From Dyella nitratireducens (GTDB lineage Bacteria > Pseudomonadota > Gammaproteobacteria > Xanthomonadales > Rhodanobacteraceae), in the NCBI RefSeq assembly GCF_014642835.1, contig NZ_BMJA01000001.1, forward strand, positions 2,080,943-2,144,942: 64,000 bases of DNA. The letters run 5' to 3'. Positions 18,751 to 27,638 of this stretch are shown here, one piece after another. The notes beneath the pieces were generated by a model. It worked only from the letters and a program-made list of their open reading frames with translations. It was not told where the DNA came from and ran no database searches. Within the stretch, counting starts at the first letter, position 1, and each line of letters starts with the position of its first letter. A program made the translations under genes and the position numbers.

Positions 18751-20193
18751 TTAGGCCAATGCTGCGGTTTTCGGTTCTGCGCACGCCTCGTGCAAACTCG
18801 CCCGCAATTGTTGCAATGCCGGGAGAATGGTTTCCGGTTCGCGCAAGGATCGGCGTGCCTGTCCCAGCGCTTGATGCACGGCCGCTGGCGCTCTGCCCTG
18901 TTCGATCAGCTTGCCAGCCGCCTCACGGCAGTCGAGCAGCACCTCGATCCAATCGTAGGGCCGATGCGGACGAACGTAGCGCGCGATGTGGCGGCTTGCA
19001 CGGAAAGCAGGCGCGATTTGTTCAACGGCATGCATGGCATTGAAGAAAGCATCCGGCGTACGCGTGGGCTGTTGCCGGTCCAAGGCCGTGGCGAGTGCGG
19101 CCAGTGCATCGGCGATGCGTCGGCGCAGTGTACCGGTGGAACGTACCGGCAATACGAACCAGGCCACGGTCACGCCGATGACGGCGCCAACGGCGATTTC
19201 TTCCAGGCGCGACCACATCATGTGCGATGCGGATACGCCCACGAAATCCTGCAGTAGCGCAAGCACCACGGTAACGAACAGTGCCCACCAGCCATAACTG
19301 ATCAGCCGCAGCCACACGCCGAGAAAGATCATCGTGAGCATCAGGATGACCATCGCGCTGCGACCGATGCCCAGATGGATGCTGATCAATCCTGCCATGA
19401 CCGTTCCAGCCGCGGCACCCAGCACGCGCAGCACGCTTTTATGCGCAACATCCAGCCTGCCGCGATTGCCGCTGTTGACGATGAAAGCGGTAAGCACCAC
19501 CCACGCCCAGTGTTGCGGAAACACGACGTAGCCGATCGCAAACGACAACCCGAGCGCCAATGCCATCTGGATCGCCATGCGCGTGGAGGCAATGGGGCGA
19601 AGCGTGCTTTCTGCTGGTGGCGCGGGCGCGGCGACCGGTAGCTTGACCGGCTTCAACAGCCCAAACCCTTGCGCAAGCATGTGTACGACATTCACCCAGA
19701 ACAACGCCAGCAACGCGATGACGATCGGCAACAGGAAGGGTGGCACCAGGCCGGGATGCCGCGGTGGGATATAGGGCACGGTCAACAATGTGACAAACGG
19801 CAAAGCCATCAGCGAACCGATACGGCGTGCCAGGGGACCAAACCGCCGCAACCAGATCGACATGAACATGCCTGCGGTAAACACCACGGCCCCCACGATG
19901 GGAAAACGGAGCAACAGCATGCCGATGCCGGCCGCAGCGAGACCCACTGCAGGCAGTACAAAAAAAGCCTCAATGCGGCCACGACGATCCCGGTCAAGCT
20001 GGCTGCGCGAGAGCGACAGGCACAACACCACGGCAAGCACGCCGGAGCCGGGTTCCGGGCTGATCGCCAGCACGCATAGCAAAGTCGCGATGGCCGCCAG
20101 CAAGGTCGCCATCGCTTCCACCAGCGCGCGTGCTAGCTGCGAACGGCTGGCTTGCAGGCGAAATAAAGGGGAAATCCGGTTCGTGGCGTCCAT
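18751..20193 (-). CDS. FUSC family inner-membrane protein (aromatic-acid exporter/YccS-like)
   Basis: The protein has 480 residues with two blocks of hydrophobic helices (about 20-170 and 205-355) separated by a linker. The second block has the FUSC-type sequence HWAWVVLTAFIVNSGNRGRLDVAHKSVLRVLGAAAGTV. A cytoplasmic helical C-terminus (residues ~360-480) follows. Family members such as AaeB and YccS export aromatic or other organic acids; the substrate here is unknown. ATG 20193 has no strong SD. Its 3' end faces the HigA relic. Confidence 0.88.
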   Translation of the reverse strand: MDATNRISPLFRLQASRSQLARALVEAMATLLAAIATLLCVLAISPEPGSGVLAVVLCLSLSRSQLDRDRRGRIEAFFVLPAVGLAAAGIGMLLLRFPIVGAVVFTAGMFMSIWLRRFGPLARRIGSLMALPFVTLLTVPYIPPRHPGLVPPFLLPIVIALLALFWVNVVHMLAQGFGLLKPVKLPVAAPAPPAESTLRPIASTRMAIQMALALGLSFAIGYVVFPQHWAWVVLTAFIVNSGNRGRLDVAHKSVLRVLGAAAGTVMAGLISIHLGIGRSAMVILMLTMIFLGVWLRLISYGWWALFVTVVLALLQDFVGVSASHMMWSRLEEIAVGAVIGVTVAWFVLPVRSTGTLRRRIADALAALATALDRQQPTRTPDAFFNAMHAVEQIAPAFRASRHIARYVRPHRPYDWIEVLLDCREAAGKLIEQGRAPAAVHQALGQARRSLREPETILPALQQLRASLHEACAEPKTAALA

Positions 20194-20405
20194 GACAAAG
20201 GCCGTAGCTCACGGTGACGGCCGAAGATAGCACCGCATGGTGACTTGCACCGCCCAGTCGGCGCAAACTTTTGCGTGCGCGGTGGCGCGTCAACAGCCGC
20301 GAGCCTCACCCGTTATTCCGGTCTATCAGCCTTCACGCTGCACCGCTCCGGGAAACCGGAGCATACGTGGCAGTCATGGCACTACGCGACAAGGCATAAC
20401 AACAC

Positions 20406-21089
20406 ATGAGCCTGTTGTACGACCTGTCAGCCAACGCGGTGCGCCGTCTCTATGACACGCGCATCGATACACCGCCGGTGCTCGACGCCGGTTTTTATTT
20501 TCCCGATGCAGCCCGCTTTGCCGGTGCGTGGCAAGCGATTCGCGATGAGGCGCTGGCGGTGGCTGCGCGCATGCAGTCCATTCCGCGCTTTCATGAAGTG
20601 ATGCCCGCACAGATGCCGATTTCTGGCAACGACGGCAAGGACTGGCGTGTGTATATCTTGAAGGTATACGGCACCAACATCGACAAGCACCTGGCGGCCT
20701 GCCCGATGCTGGCACAGCTTCTTGCCAGCACGCCGGATGTGCTGTCGGCCACGTTGTCGTTCCTGGCGCCGCGCAAGCATATTCCTCGGCATCGCGGTCC
20801 GTTTCGCGGTGTGTTGCGCTACCAGCTCGGGCTGTCGGTGCCGGTCGACATGGAAGGCAGGCCGGCGGCGGTGCTGTTGCTCAACGATCACGAGCATCGC
20901 ATCGGCAACGGCGAGCATTTGCTGTGGGACGACACCTATCCCCACGAAGTGTGGAACCACAGCGATGAGATGCGTGCTGCATTGCTGCTGGACGTGCGGC
21001 GCAGGCATATGCCGATGGACCTGCGGCTGCTGTCGAGTGCACTGATTGCCTCCGTTGGGATGGTGGCGCGTTGGCGCGGTATCGACTGA
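20406..21089 (+). CDS. Aspartyl/asparaginyl beta-hydroxylase family dioxygenase (LpxO-like)
   Basis: The protein has 227 residues. The double-stranded beta-helix core has the Fe(II) and 2-oxoglutarate ligand pattern: first His in PRKHIPRHRGPFRGVLRYQLGL and distal His in DDTYPHEVWNHS. Members hydroxylate aspartyl residues or, as LpxO, the 2-position of a lipid A acyl chain. Which substrate applies here is not decided by sequence. ATG 20406 has AAGG about 11 bases upstream. It is followed by a family A repeat. Confidence 0.88.
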   Translation: MSLLYDLSANAVRRLYDTRIDTPPVLDAGFYFPDAARFAGAWQAIRDEALAVAARMQSIPRFHEVMPAQMPISGNDGKDWRVYILKVYGTNIDKHLAACPMLAQLLASTPDVLSATLSFLAPRKHIPRHRGPFRGVLRYQLGLSVPVDMEGRPAAVLLLNDHEHRIGNGEHLLWDDTYPHEVWNHSDEMRAALLLDVRRRHMPMDLRLLSSALIASVGMVARWRGID

Positions 21090-21105
21090 AGGCTCGAGCG
21101 CACTC

Positions 21106-21181
21106 TGTAGGTTGGGGTGCAAACCCCAACGTCGAGAAATATGGGCACGCCGGATGTTGGGGTTTGCACCCCAACCTACGT
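21106..21181. repeat. Family A paired palindromic repeat
   Basis: Arms GTAGGTTGGGGTGCAAAC and the inverted copy enclose about 25 bases. It lies just 3' of the hydroxylase gene and directly 5' of the truncated GGDEF sequence. Confidence 0.9.
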
Positions 21182-21302
21182 GACAACCGCTTCGGTTTTC
21201 GCCCACCGTGCCGATAAAGCGCTCAGCTCTTCCGGCTCTTTGCCCAGGGAGCTTAAGTTCAGTAGTCCCTCAGCCGTCTTCCCGCCATCATGGGCACATC
21301 CC

Positions 21303-21734
21303 GATGTGGATTGCTTTAAACCGATCAACGACGAGCATGGCCACATTGTCGGCGACCTGGTGCTGCGCGAAGTGGCCGGACGCATCCGGCATCGGGTGAA
21401 GGAACCGCACATGGCGTTCCGCTATGGCGGCGAAGAATTCGCGGTGCTGACGAATGGCTTGTCGATGACGGCGTTGTGCGAGCTGGCCGAAGACATCCGT
21501 CGCGCCATATCGAGCGACAGCATTGCTGCGCCCGATGTCGCGGCCTTGACCGTCACGGCCAGTTTCGGTGTAGCGAAAGGCAATGGCGCCGTGCTTACCT
21601 GGCTGGATCTTCTCAACGCTGCCGATACAGCGTTGTATCAGGCCAAAGCACAAGGCAGGAATCAGCTGGTGGGGGCATCACAGCCACCGGACGATAGGCG
21701 CCGCGGACACAACGACACGTCGGCACGCCTATAA
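21303..21734 (+). pseudogene. Truncated GGDEF domain (diguanylate cyclase relic)
   Basis: From about 21303 the frame encodes most of a GGDEF domain: DVDCFKPINDEHGHIVGD, YGGEEFAVL, TVTASFGVAKG and the final ADTALYQAKAQGRNQLV. The sensor domain, the start of the GGDEF domain and any convincing start codon are missing. The upstream part of the open frame runs through the repeat at 21106-21181 and is not protein-like. The usual His of D-x-D-H-F-K is Cys, and no I-site precedes GGEEF. It is most likely a 5'-deleted gene, though a short expressed fragment cannot be excluded. Confidence 0.75.
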
Positions 21735-22072
21735 AAATTTCAGCGCTGTGGCGTGAAATAGCTTTCGACGCACGGGTAGAAGTGTAAACCGCATGTAACA
21801 ACTATTTTTTCGCGAAGTACTGGACGTACTTTTGTGTCGAGCGCACGATCGAAGGCCCGATGGCCCAGTCGGGGAGTCAGTTGGGAAGCATGAAAACCAA
21901 CCTCAGGCGAGTCACCGCGACCGCAGCGAACGTGGCTGCGTCGAGCCCACACGGCGGCCCGATGACTTTTCGCAACCGTTCTCAAGAGAGGTAATCACGA
22001 CGAACGCATGATGTGCCCGTTTCATCTACAGGGGAACCCGCTTTTTTCATTCAGGCCCTAGGGAGAAACGAC
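21735..22072. other. 338-base intergenic leader region of the S53 protease gene
   Basis: No confident gene is seen. It contains a short inverted repeat (AGTACTGGACGTACT, about 21816-21830). A 34-codon frame runs at 21890-21994 (MKTNLRRVTATAANV...), with a poorly spaced GGGAAG upstream. The region presumably holds the promoter and a long 5' leader for the protease. Confidence 0.4.
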
Positions 22073-24376
22073 GTGAAAACCAAGCACGTGATGATGGCGC
22101 TGCCCATTGCCGCCACACTCGCAACGCTACCTTTGATCGCTCAGGCAACCACTTCCAACCCGGCATTGGCCGGTGTGAATACGGCCGAAGCACCGCGCGT
22201 AACGCAAGCCGTGGACAACCACGTCGTTGCCGCGCTGAACAACACGCATTTGGCATTCATCGACAAGACCGCCATCAGCGGGAGCGTGGACGATGCTATG
22301 CCGATGAACCATATGCAATTGATCCTGCGTCCCAGTGCATCGCGCGCCTCGGCGTTGGCAGCGCTGATCGCCGATCAACATGATCCGGCTTCCGCGAAAT
22401 TCCGCCAGTGGCTGACACCCGAGGAATTCGGCGCCCATTTCGGCGTCGTCGATGCGGATATCGCTGCCGTGAAATCGTGGCTGATTTCGCAAGGCTTCAC
22501 CGTCAATGGTGTGTATCCGAACAAGGCGCAGATCGACTTCAGCGGCACGGCGGGCCAGGTGCGCCAGGCATTTCGCACGCAGGAAAACCGCTACCTCGTC
22601 AATCATGTCAGCCATATTGCCAACGCGAACGACATCAGCGTGCCGTCGGCGCTGCGTGACGTCGTGGTGGGTGTGGCCGGCCTGAACGACTTCCGGCCGC
22701 AACCCCTGCACGTGGCGCCGCAAGTGGCGCAGTTCGATCACGGCAAGAGCAATTTCCAGATCAAGCAAGTGTCCAGTGCCGCTGCGGGAACACCAGGTCA
22801 TTCGGCGGTGAATTTCACCGGTGGCGTGCGCGGCTTCGTGCCATTCGACATGCAGACGATCTACAACACCAGCAGTTTATACGTCAGCGGTTTGACCGGT
22901 GCGGGCATCACGATCGCCGTCGTGGAAGATCAGGACATGGATGTGTCGGACTGGCCGAACTTCGTCAGCCAATTCGGCCTGGGTGCTTACGGCGGTACGT
23001 TCAATCAGTTCCAGCCGCAGCTGACGCCTTCCACTGGCAATTGCACCGACCCGGGCGGCAATTCGCCCGATGGTGAAAGCATCGAGACGGTGCTGGATTC
23101 GGAGTACTCAACAGCGATGGCACCCGGTGCAGCGATCTGGGTGGCCACCTGTGCCGATTCGGATTCCACCAATTTCTTCGGCGGCGTCTTCACCGCGGCG
23201 GATAACCTGATCAACAACACCAATCCGGCTGGCCGTCCCAACGTGATCAGCGCGAGCTACGGCTACGGCGAAGGCTTTACCGATGCTGCCAGCAAGACCG
23301 CCATCGACTTGATGTGGGCGCAGGGCGATGCCGAAGGTATTTCGGTGTTCGTGTCCAGCGGCGATTCCGGCTCCAATCCGAGCTTCAACGGTGGCTGGAT
23401 CAACGATGTCGGCGTTGATGCCAACTCGTTCGCGACCTCGCCCAACGACACGGCCGTCGGCGGCACGGATACGGCCGACGTGCTTGACGGCACCACCAGC
23501 AAGTACTTCAACAGCACGCTCAACCCCGTGTACGGCTCGGCGAAATCGTATGTGCCGGAGCTGACCTGGAATCAGTCGTGCGGCAATGTGCTGGCGGCGA
23601 GCAAGCTGGCGCACATATCAGCGCTGCAGTTCTGCAAGAACGCGCTGATCTACGATCCGTACGGCTATTACGTGACGTCCGAGAGCGGTAGCGGTGGTCC
23701 GTCGTCGGTCGACTTCAAGCCGTCATGGCAACGCATCGTGCGTGGTGCAGCCAAAGACCAGTCTCGCGATCTGCCGGACGTGTCGCTGTTCGCCGGCGCT
23801 TATGGCGGGTATTCGTGGGTGATTTTGTGCACCGGCTTTTATCCCTGCACGCCGAACTTCGCCTCGCCGGTGGAACTGGTGGGCGGAACGTCATTGTCCT
23901 CGCCGATGTTCGCGGGTATCCAGGCATTGATCGATCAGGGCTTGTCCAACGCCGGCTTGCCGAAGAACCAGGGCAATGCCGCACCAACCTTGTACGAGCT
24001 GGCCAGGAACGAATACGGTGGCCCGACCGGGTCAGCGCCAGGCACGTTGGCAAAGTGCAACGCCAGCAATGGCACCAGCGGTACCGGCAAGTGTGTGTTC
24101 TACAACATCACGACCGGTGGCAACTCCACGCAATGCGTGCAGATTGCGGCGCTCTCGCAAATCACGCCTGACTGCTACTTCTACGGCACCATCCAGAACT
24201 TCCTGCAGTTCTATGGACCGACCAAAGTGGGTCTGACCGCCACCAGTACGTCGAGCTACAACAGCAATACGGCAGCCTACTCTGCACAGTCGGGCTGGAG
24301 TTTTGCCAACGGCTTGGGTTCGGTGAATGCGGCCAATCTGCTTAGCGCCTGGAAGGCGTTCGTGAATGCGCCGTAG
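22073..24376 (+). CDS. Secreted S53 family serine-carboxyl peptidase (sedolisin/pro-kumamolisin)
   Basis: The protein has 767 residues from a GTG start at 22073, which sits 6 bases after GGGAGA. A signal peptide (VKTKHVMMALPIAATLATLPLIAQA) precedes a pro-kumamolisin activation domain (~60-235, with NHMQLILRPSASR and WLTPEEFGAHFG). The catalytic domain has the Glu/Asp pair in ESIETVLDSEYSTAMAPGA, the oxyanion Asp in FVSSGDSGS and the nucleophile Ser607 in GGTSLSSPMFAG. These acid-active endopeptidases self-cleave their propeptide after export. The gene stands alone with a GC-rich hairpin downstream. It probably digests extracellular protein for nutrition. Confidence 0.94.
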   Translation: MKTKHVMMALPIAATLATLPLIAQATTSNPALAGVNTAEAPRVTQAVDNHVVAALNNTHLAFIDKTAISGSVDDAMPMNHMQLILRPSASRASALAALIADQHDPASAKFRQWLTPEEFGAHFGVVDADIAAVKSWLISQGFTVNGVYPNKAQIDFSGTAGQVRQAFRTQENRYLVNHVSHIANANDISVPSALRDVVVGVAGLNDFRPQPLHVAPQVAQFDHGKSNFQIKQVSSAAAGTPGHSAVNFTGGVRGFVPFDMQTIYNTSSLYVSGLTGAGITIAVVEDQDMDVSDWPNFVSQFGLGAYGGTFNQFQPQLTPSTGNCTDPGGNSPDGESIETVLDSEYSTAMAPGAAIWVATCADSDSTNFFGGVFTAADNLINNTNPAGRPNVISASYGYGEGFTDAASKTAIDLMWAQGDAEGISVFVSSGDSGSNPSFNGGWINDVGVDANSFATSPNDTAVGGTDTADVLDGTTSKYFNSTLNPVYGSAKSYVPELTWNQSCGNVLAASKLAHISALQFCKNALIYDPYGYYVTSESGSGGPSSVDFKPSWQRIVRGAAKDQSRDLPDVSLFAGAYGGYSWVILCTGFYPCTPNFASPVELVGGTSLSSPMFAGIQALIDQGLSNAGLPKNQGNAAPTLYELARNEYGGPTGSAPGTLAKCNASNGTSGTGKCVFYNITTGGNSTQCVQIAALSQITPDCYFYGTIQNFLQFYGPTKVGLTATSTSSYNSNTAAYSAQSGWSFANGLGSVNAANLLSAWKAFVNAP

Positions 24377-24442
24377 TGAGTGTTGTGATCAAGTCCCATG
24401 GCACTAGCTCAGGTCAGCAAGCTTGATTTGCCATGATGCGCT

Positions 24443-24468
24443 CCCTCCCCTGCCTCAGCAGGGGAGGG
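24443..24468 (+). terminator. Hairpin terminator of the S53 protease gene
   Basis: An 11-bp stem (CCCTCCCCTGC / GCAGGGGAGGG) with a CTCA loop lies about 65 bases past the stop. There is no T-run, so it is called from structure and position. Confidence 0.55.
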
Positions 24469-24593
24469 GATGTATCCTCGCCAGCATCGAGATACACGCC
24501 TTGGTTATAAACGGATAGTTCGTTCTTCCACGAAACATCCATACTTTCCATGCCATAAGGTCAGTGCTTCATCGCTTCTACCTCATCACCGGC

Positions 24594-25985
24594 ATGGATC
24601 AGCATCGCTTCTCCCAGCACGGCATCGCGCGCGTCACCACGGCAGCCAGCTTCGGCTTTGCCTTGGTGCAGCTGGACGTCACCATCGTCAACGTGGCGTT
24701 GCCGCGTATTGCCAGCGACTTGCATTCAGGCGTCGCGGGCTTGCAATGGGTGGTGGACGCCTACGCGCTCGCGTTCGCCGTATTGCTGCTGGGCATGGGT
24801 TATCTCGGCGACCGCCTGGGCGGGCGGCGGGTCTATCTCGGCGGCATGCTGCTGTTTGCGCTTGCCTCGGTGTTTTGTGGCTGGTCGAGCGATGCGGCCA
24901 TGCTGATTGCCGGGCGCACGCTGCAGGGTGTAGGTGCGGCGGCGATGCTGCCGTGTTCGTTGGCTTTGCTTAGCCATGCCACGGCACATGAGCATGCGCT
25001 GCGCGCGCGTGCCGTTGGCTGGTGGACCGCCTCGGGCGCGATCGCCATTGCAGCCGGGCCGATCATCGGCGGCCTGCTGATGAGTGTGACCAGCTGGCGC
25101 AGCATCTTTTTCGTCAACGTGCCGATCTGCGTGGTCGGCGCCTGGCTGACGTGGCGCGTGCCGGAAACCGAGCGCAAGGCGCACGATGGACGCTTCGATC
25201 TGCGTGGACAGATCCTGGCCATACTCGCGTTGACCGGTCTGACCATGGCGGTGATCGAAGCGAAACCACTCGGTTGGACGCATCCGCTGGTGCTTGCTTG
25301 CGTCGGCGTAGCGTTGGTAACCGCGCCGTTGTTCGTGTGGGCGGAATCGCGCTGCGCGGCGCCGATGTTGCCGCTGCGCTTCTTCAAGGCACCGGGTTTC
25401 AGCGTGGCGGTGGCGTACGGCGTGATCGTGAATCTCACCTATTACGGCATCGTGTTCCTGCTTAGTTTGTATCTGCAACGCGTGCACGGCTACAGCGCGT
25501 TGCGCACCGGACTCGCCTATTTGCCGCTGACCGCGACGTTCTTCGGTGTGAATATTTTCAGCGGTTGGCTGGTCGGCCGTGCTGGCGCGCGCGTACCCAT
25601 GGTGCTGGGCGCGTTGATCGATGCGGCCGGCTTCGGTTTGCTTTTACTCCTGGGCGCGGACAGTCCGTATCTGCTGATGCTGCCGGCTTTCGCCTTGCTG
25701 CCGAGCGGGATGGGCCTGGGTGTGCCGGCGATGACCACGACCGTGCTCTCCGCCGTGGAAAAACACGCGTCAGGCACTGCGTCCGGGGTATTGAATGCGG
25801 CGCGGCAGGCGGCAGGCGCCATCGGCGTGGCGCTGTTCGGCTCGCTGGCCGGCAACAGCAACGACATGATCGTGCATGGTTTACATCGCTCAGCGTGGAT
25901 CGCGTTGATCATGCTGTTGCTGGCTGCCGTGCTGGCCTTCCGTGGCATTGCCTCACACGCGAGAACACTACGTAGGTTGGGTTAG
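24594..25985 (+). CDS. MFS transporter, DHA2 type (EmrB/LfrA-like)
   Basis: The protein has about 463 residues with roughly 14 helices. Signatures include QLDVTIVNVALPRIASDL (helix 1), GYLGDRLGGRRVYLGG (motif A), QGVGAAAMLPCSLALL, and AIAAGPIIGGLLMSVTSWRSIFFVNVP (motif C region). It is probably a proton-coupled multidrug exporter. ATG 24594 is chosen; a GTG at 24564 also opens the frame. The last codons and the TAG stop lie inside a family B repeat, so the C-terminal LRRLG is repeat-encoded. No regulator adjoins it. Confidence 0.9.
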   Translation: MDQHRFSQHGIARVTTAASFGFALVQLDVTIVNVALPRIASDLHSGVAGLQWVVDAYALAFAVLLLGMGYLGDRLGGRRVYLGGMLLFALASVFCGWSSDAAMLIAGRTLQGVGAAAMLPCSLALLSHATAHEHALRARAVGWWTASGAIAIAAGPIIGGLLMSVTSWRSIFFVNVPICVVGAWLTWRVPETERKAHDGRFDLRGQILAILALTGLTMAVIEAKPLGWTHPLVLACVGVALVTAPLFVWAESRCAAPMLPLRFFKAPGFSVAVAYGVIVNLTYYGIVFLLSLYLQRVHGYSALRTGLAYLPLTATFFGVNIFSGWLVGRAGARVPMVLGALIDAAGFGLLLLLGADSPYLLMLPAFALLPSGMGLGVPAMTTTVLSAVEKHASGTASGVLNAARQAAGAIGVALFGSLAGNSNDMIVHGLHRSAWIALIMLLLAAVLAFRGIASHARTLRRLG

Positions 25986-26059
25986 CGCAAGCGTAACCCA
26001 ACATTTCCGGGCGACACGTTCGGTTACCCCCGGATCAAGTCCGGGGTAAGCCAACCTAC
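25971..26059. repeat. Family B paired palindromic repeat, divergent right arm
   Basis: The left arm CGTAGGTTGGGTTAGCGC overlaps the 3' end of the MFS gene and supplies its stop. The right arm keeps only the end (AAGCCAACCTACG), and its middle is replaced by CCCCGGATCAAGTCCGGGG, a separate small palindrome. It lies between convergent genes. Confidence 0.85.
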
Positions 26060-26069
26060 GACAGCCACT

Positions 26070-26789
26070 CTAATAGTCGAGCTTCGGATACCAATTCGTA
26101 CCGCGTCCTTCGGGAGTCATGTCGAGCACGGTCCAGATCGGCATGGGATCGGGCGCGCCGCGCGGGTCCTGGCCGGGGTCGGATGTTTCGTCACCCATTT
26201 CAGCGGCCCAGAACAAACGGGTTTTACCATCGCGCCGGGTGAACACGTTGAATGCCGGTGTGTCGCCGCCGTCCTCGGCAATACCGTCATAGTCGCGGGT
26301 GAAGTTGCCGTTGAGGTCGGTGTACAGCTTCAGATGACGCCAGCCGCGTTCGCGCTTGAACGCCAGCAGGCGCTCGATCGGCGAACGCGCCACAACTGCC
26401 AGCGCGATGCGCTGCTCCATATCGCGCGCCTCGCCTTCCCATGCGCTCAACAATGACGTGCACATCGGGCACGGCCGTTCGCGTTGCGGGCCGAACATGT
26501 AGCTGTAGACGACCAGGGTCTGCTTGTCGCCGAACAGGCCAGCAAAGTCCGTCGGACCATTTTCACCCTGAAAGCGGTAGTCGCCGATCACTTCACCGCC
26601 TGGCGGCAGCGCGCGCCGCAGTTCGGCCACACGTTCGATGTGACGGCGCAGCTCGATCTCCTCGCGCAGCAGCTCATTGCGGGCGCGGCGGTATTCGGCG
26701 CTTTCGTTCGGCTGCTTGGCGTTGTTGCGCTTTACCAGCTCGGCAGCGGGGACGAGGGTGGGGTTCATGAGGCTGGGGTTCTGGGTCAT
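26070..26789 (-). CDS. DUF899 family thioredoxin-like protein
   Basis: The protein has 239 residues. It has a helical N-terminus (NESAEYRRARNELLREEIELRRHIERVAELRR), then PPGGEVIGDYRFQG, and a thioredoxin-like fold with SYMFGPQRERPCPMCTSLLSAWEGE. It ends in LDMTPEGRGTNWYPKLDY, all typical of DUF899. The Cys-x-x-Cys (CPMC) suggests redox chemistry, but no activity is established. The ATG at 26789 has GGAGAAG 7 bases upstream. It is transcribed away from the yqjI-like gene, and the YqjI operator lies in the shared 180-base gap. Confidence 0.9.
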   Translation of the reverse strand: MTQNPSLMNPTLVPAAELVKRNNAKQPNESAEYRRARNELLREEIELRRHIERVAELRRALPPGGEVIGDYRFQGENGPTDFAGLFGDKQTLVVYSYMFGPQRERPCPMCTSLLSAWEGEARDMEQRIALAVVARSPIERLLAFKRERGWRHLKLYTDLNGNFTRDYDGIAEDGGDTPAFNVFTRRDGKTRLFWAAEMGDETSDPGQDPRGAPDPMPIWTVLDMTPEGRGTNWYPKLDY

Positions 26790-26911
26790 GGTCGCTTCTC
26801 CGGATGAGGGCCGTACGTGTGAGCGACGAACGGGGGTTGGAGGAATCGACAAAAGGAAATCCGGCAGCAATTTGCGCCTTCCAGACGGGGCCAGCAGGGT
26901 GAGGCTTGCAC

Positions 26912-26962
26912 TTCGATATAAATTCGATATATCGTTTCTCGCACCATTTCGATATATCGGAG
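26912..26962. promoter_or_regulatory. Putative YqjI-type operator: two CGATATATCG palindromes plus a half site
   Basis: Perfect 10-bp palindromes CGATATATCG stand at 26925-26934 and 26950-26959, 25 bp apart centre to centre. A half site TTCGATATAAATTCG overlaps the first. The second ends at the SD (GGAG, 26959-26962) of the PadR gene. This is strikingly AT-rich for the window. An autoregulatory operator for the adjacent PadR regulator is the natural reading. Confidence 0.75.
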
Positions 26963-26969
26963 TTATATC

Positions 26970-27632
26970 ATGCACAGGCATTTCTATCGCTTCATGCACC
27001 GTCATCATGGCGGTGACTGCGAAGGTTGGCGTGAAGGCGGCTGGTTCGGGGACGAGGGGTACGACTTCCACGGCCGGCGCGGCCGGCATGGCGGGTTCGG
27101 GCACCACGGCGAATCGTTTGGCGACTGGGGCGACCTGCAAGGCGGCGGACGCCGCGGTGGCGGGCGCATGCTGGGCCACGGCGACCTGAAGCTGCTGCTG
27201 CTGGCGCTGATCGAACAACAGCCGCGGCACGGCTACGAGCTGATCCGCACCATCGAAGAGATGTTCCTCGGCCAGTACTCACCCAGCCCCGGCGCCATCT
27301 ACCCGACGCTGACCATGCTGGAGGAGTTGGGCTACGCCTCGGTGGAGAACGAGCAGGGCGGGCGCAAGCTGTACGCGATCACCGACGAAGGCCGCGTTTA
27401 TCTCGACGGCAACCGCACGACCGTGGAGGCCATCATCGAACGTACGCGCGAGAGTGCACGCCTGTTCGCCAAGCTTTCGGTGCCGATGTCCGTACGCAAA
27501 GCCATGCATGCACTCAAGCATGCGGTGCTGATGCGCGGCAGTGACTGGAAGGCGGAAGCGCAGCGCGTGGCGGACATCCTCGAACGGGCGGCGGCGGAGA
27601 TTGCGTCCGGCCGCAAGAACGATGACAAGTGA
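26970..27632 (+). CDS. yqjI: PadR family regulator with His/Gly-rich metal-binding N-terminus (YqjI-like)
   Basis: The protein has 220 residues. Residues 1-70 are rich in His, Gly, Asp and Arg (MHRHFYRFMHRHHGGD, FHGRRGRHGGFGHHGE), like the metal-binding extension of E. coli YqjI. Residues ~72-150 form the PadR winged helix (LKLLLLALIEQQPRHGYELIRTIEEM; SPGAIYPTLTMLEELGYAS; GRKLYAITDEG). A helical C-terminus follows. Known YqjI is a nickel-responsive repressor of itself and of the ferric reductase gene yqjH. The next gene here, 6 bases on, is the YqjH-like protein, which supports the assignment. The start has GGAG 7 bases upstream. Confidence 0.88.
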   Translation: MHRHFYRFMHRHHGGDCEGWREGGWFGDEGYDFHGRRGRHGGFGHHGESFGDWGDLQGGGRRGGGRMLGHGDLKLLLLALIEQQPRHGYELIRTIEEMFLGQYSPSPGAIYPTLTMLEELGYASVENEQGGRKLYAITDEGRVYLDGNRTTVEAIIERTRESARLFAKLSVPMSVRKAMHALKHAVLMRGSDWKAEAQRVADILERAAAEIASGRKNDDK

Positions 27633-27638
27633 GCGCCC

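Noticed and set aside
21735-22072. Cyclic di-GMP riboswitch ahead of the S53 protease gene
   Set aside because: The neighbouring GGDEF relic made this tempting, but I could not match the conserved riboswitch core motifs.
26790-27230. N-terminal extension of the DUF899 frame across the yqjI-like gene
   Set aside because: ATG 26789 has a good SD and matches the family start; the extension is antisense shadow of the regulator's His/Gly-rich region.
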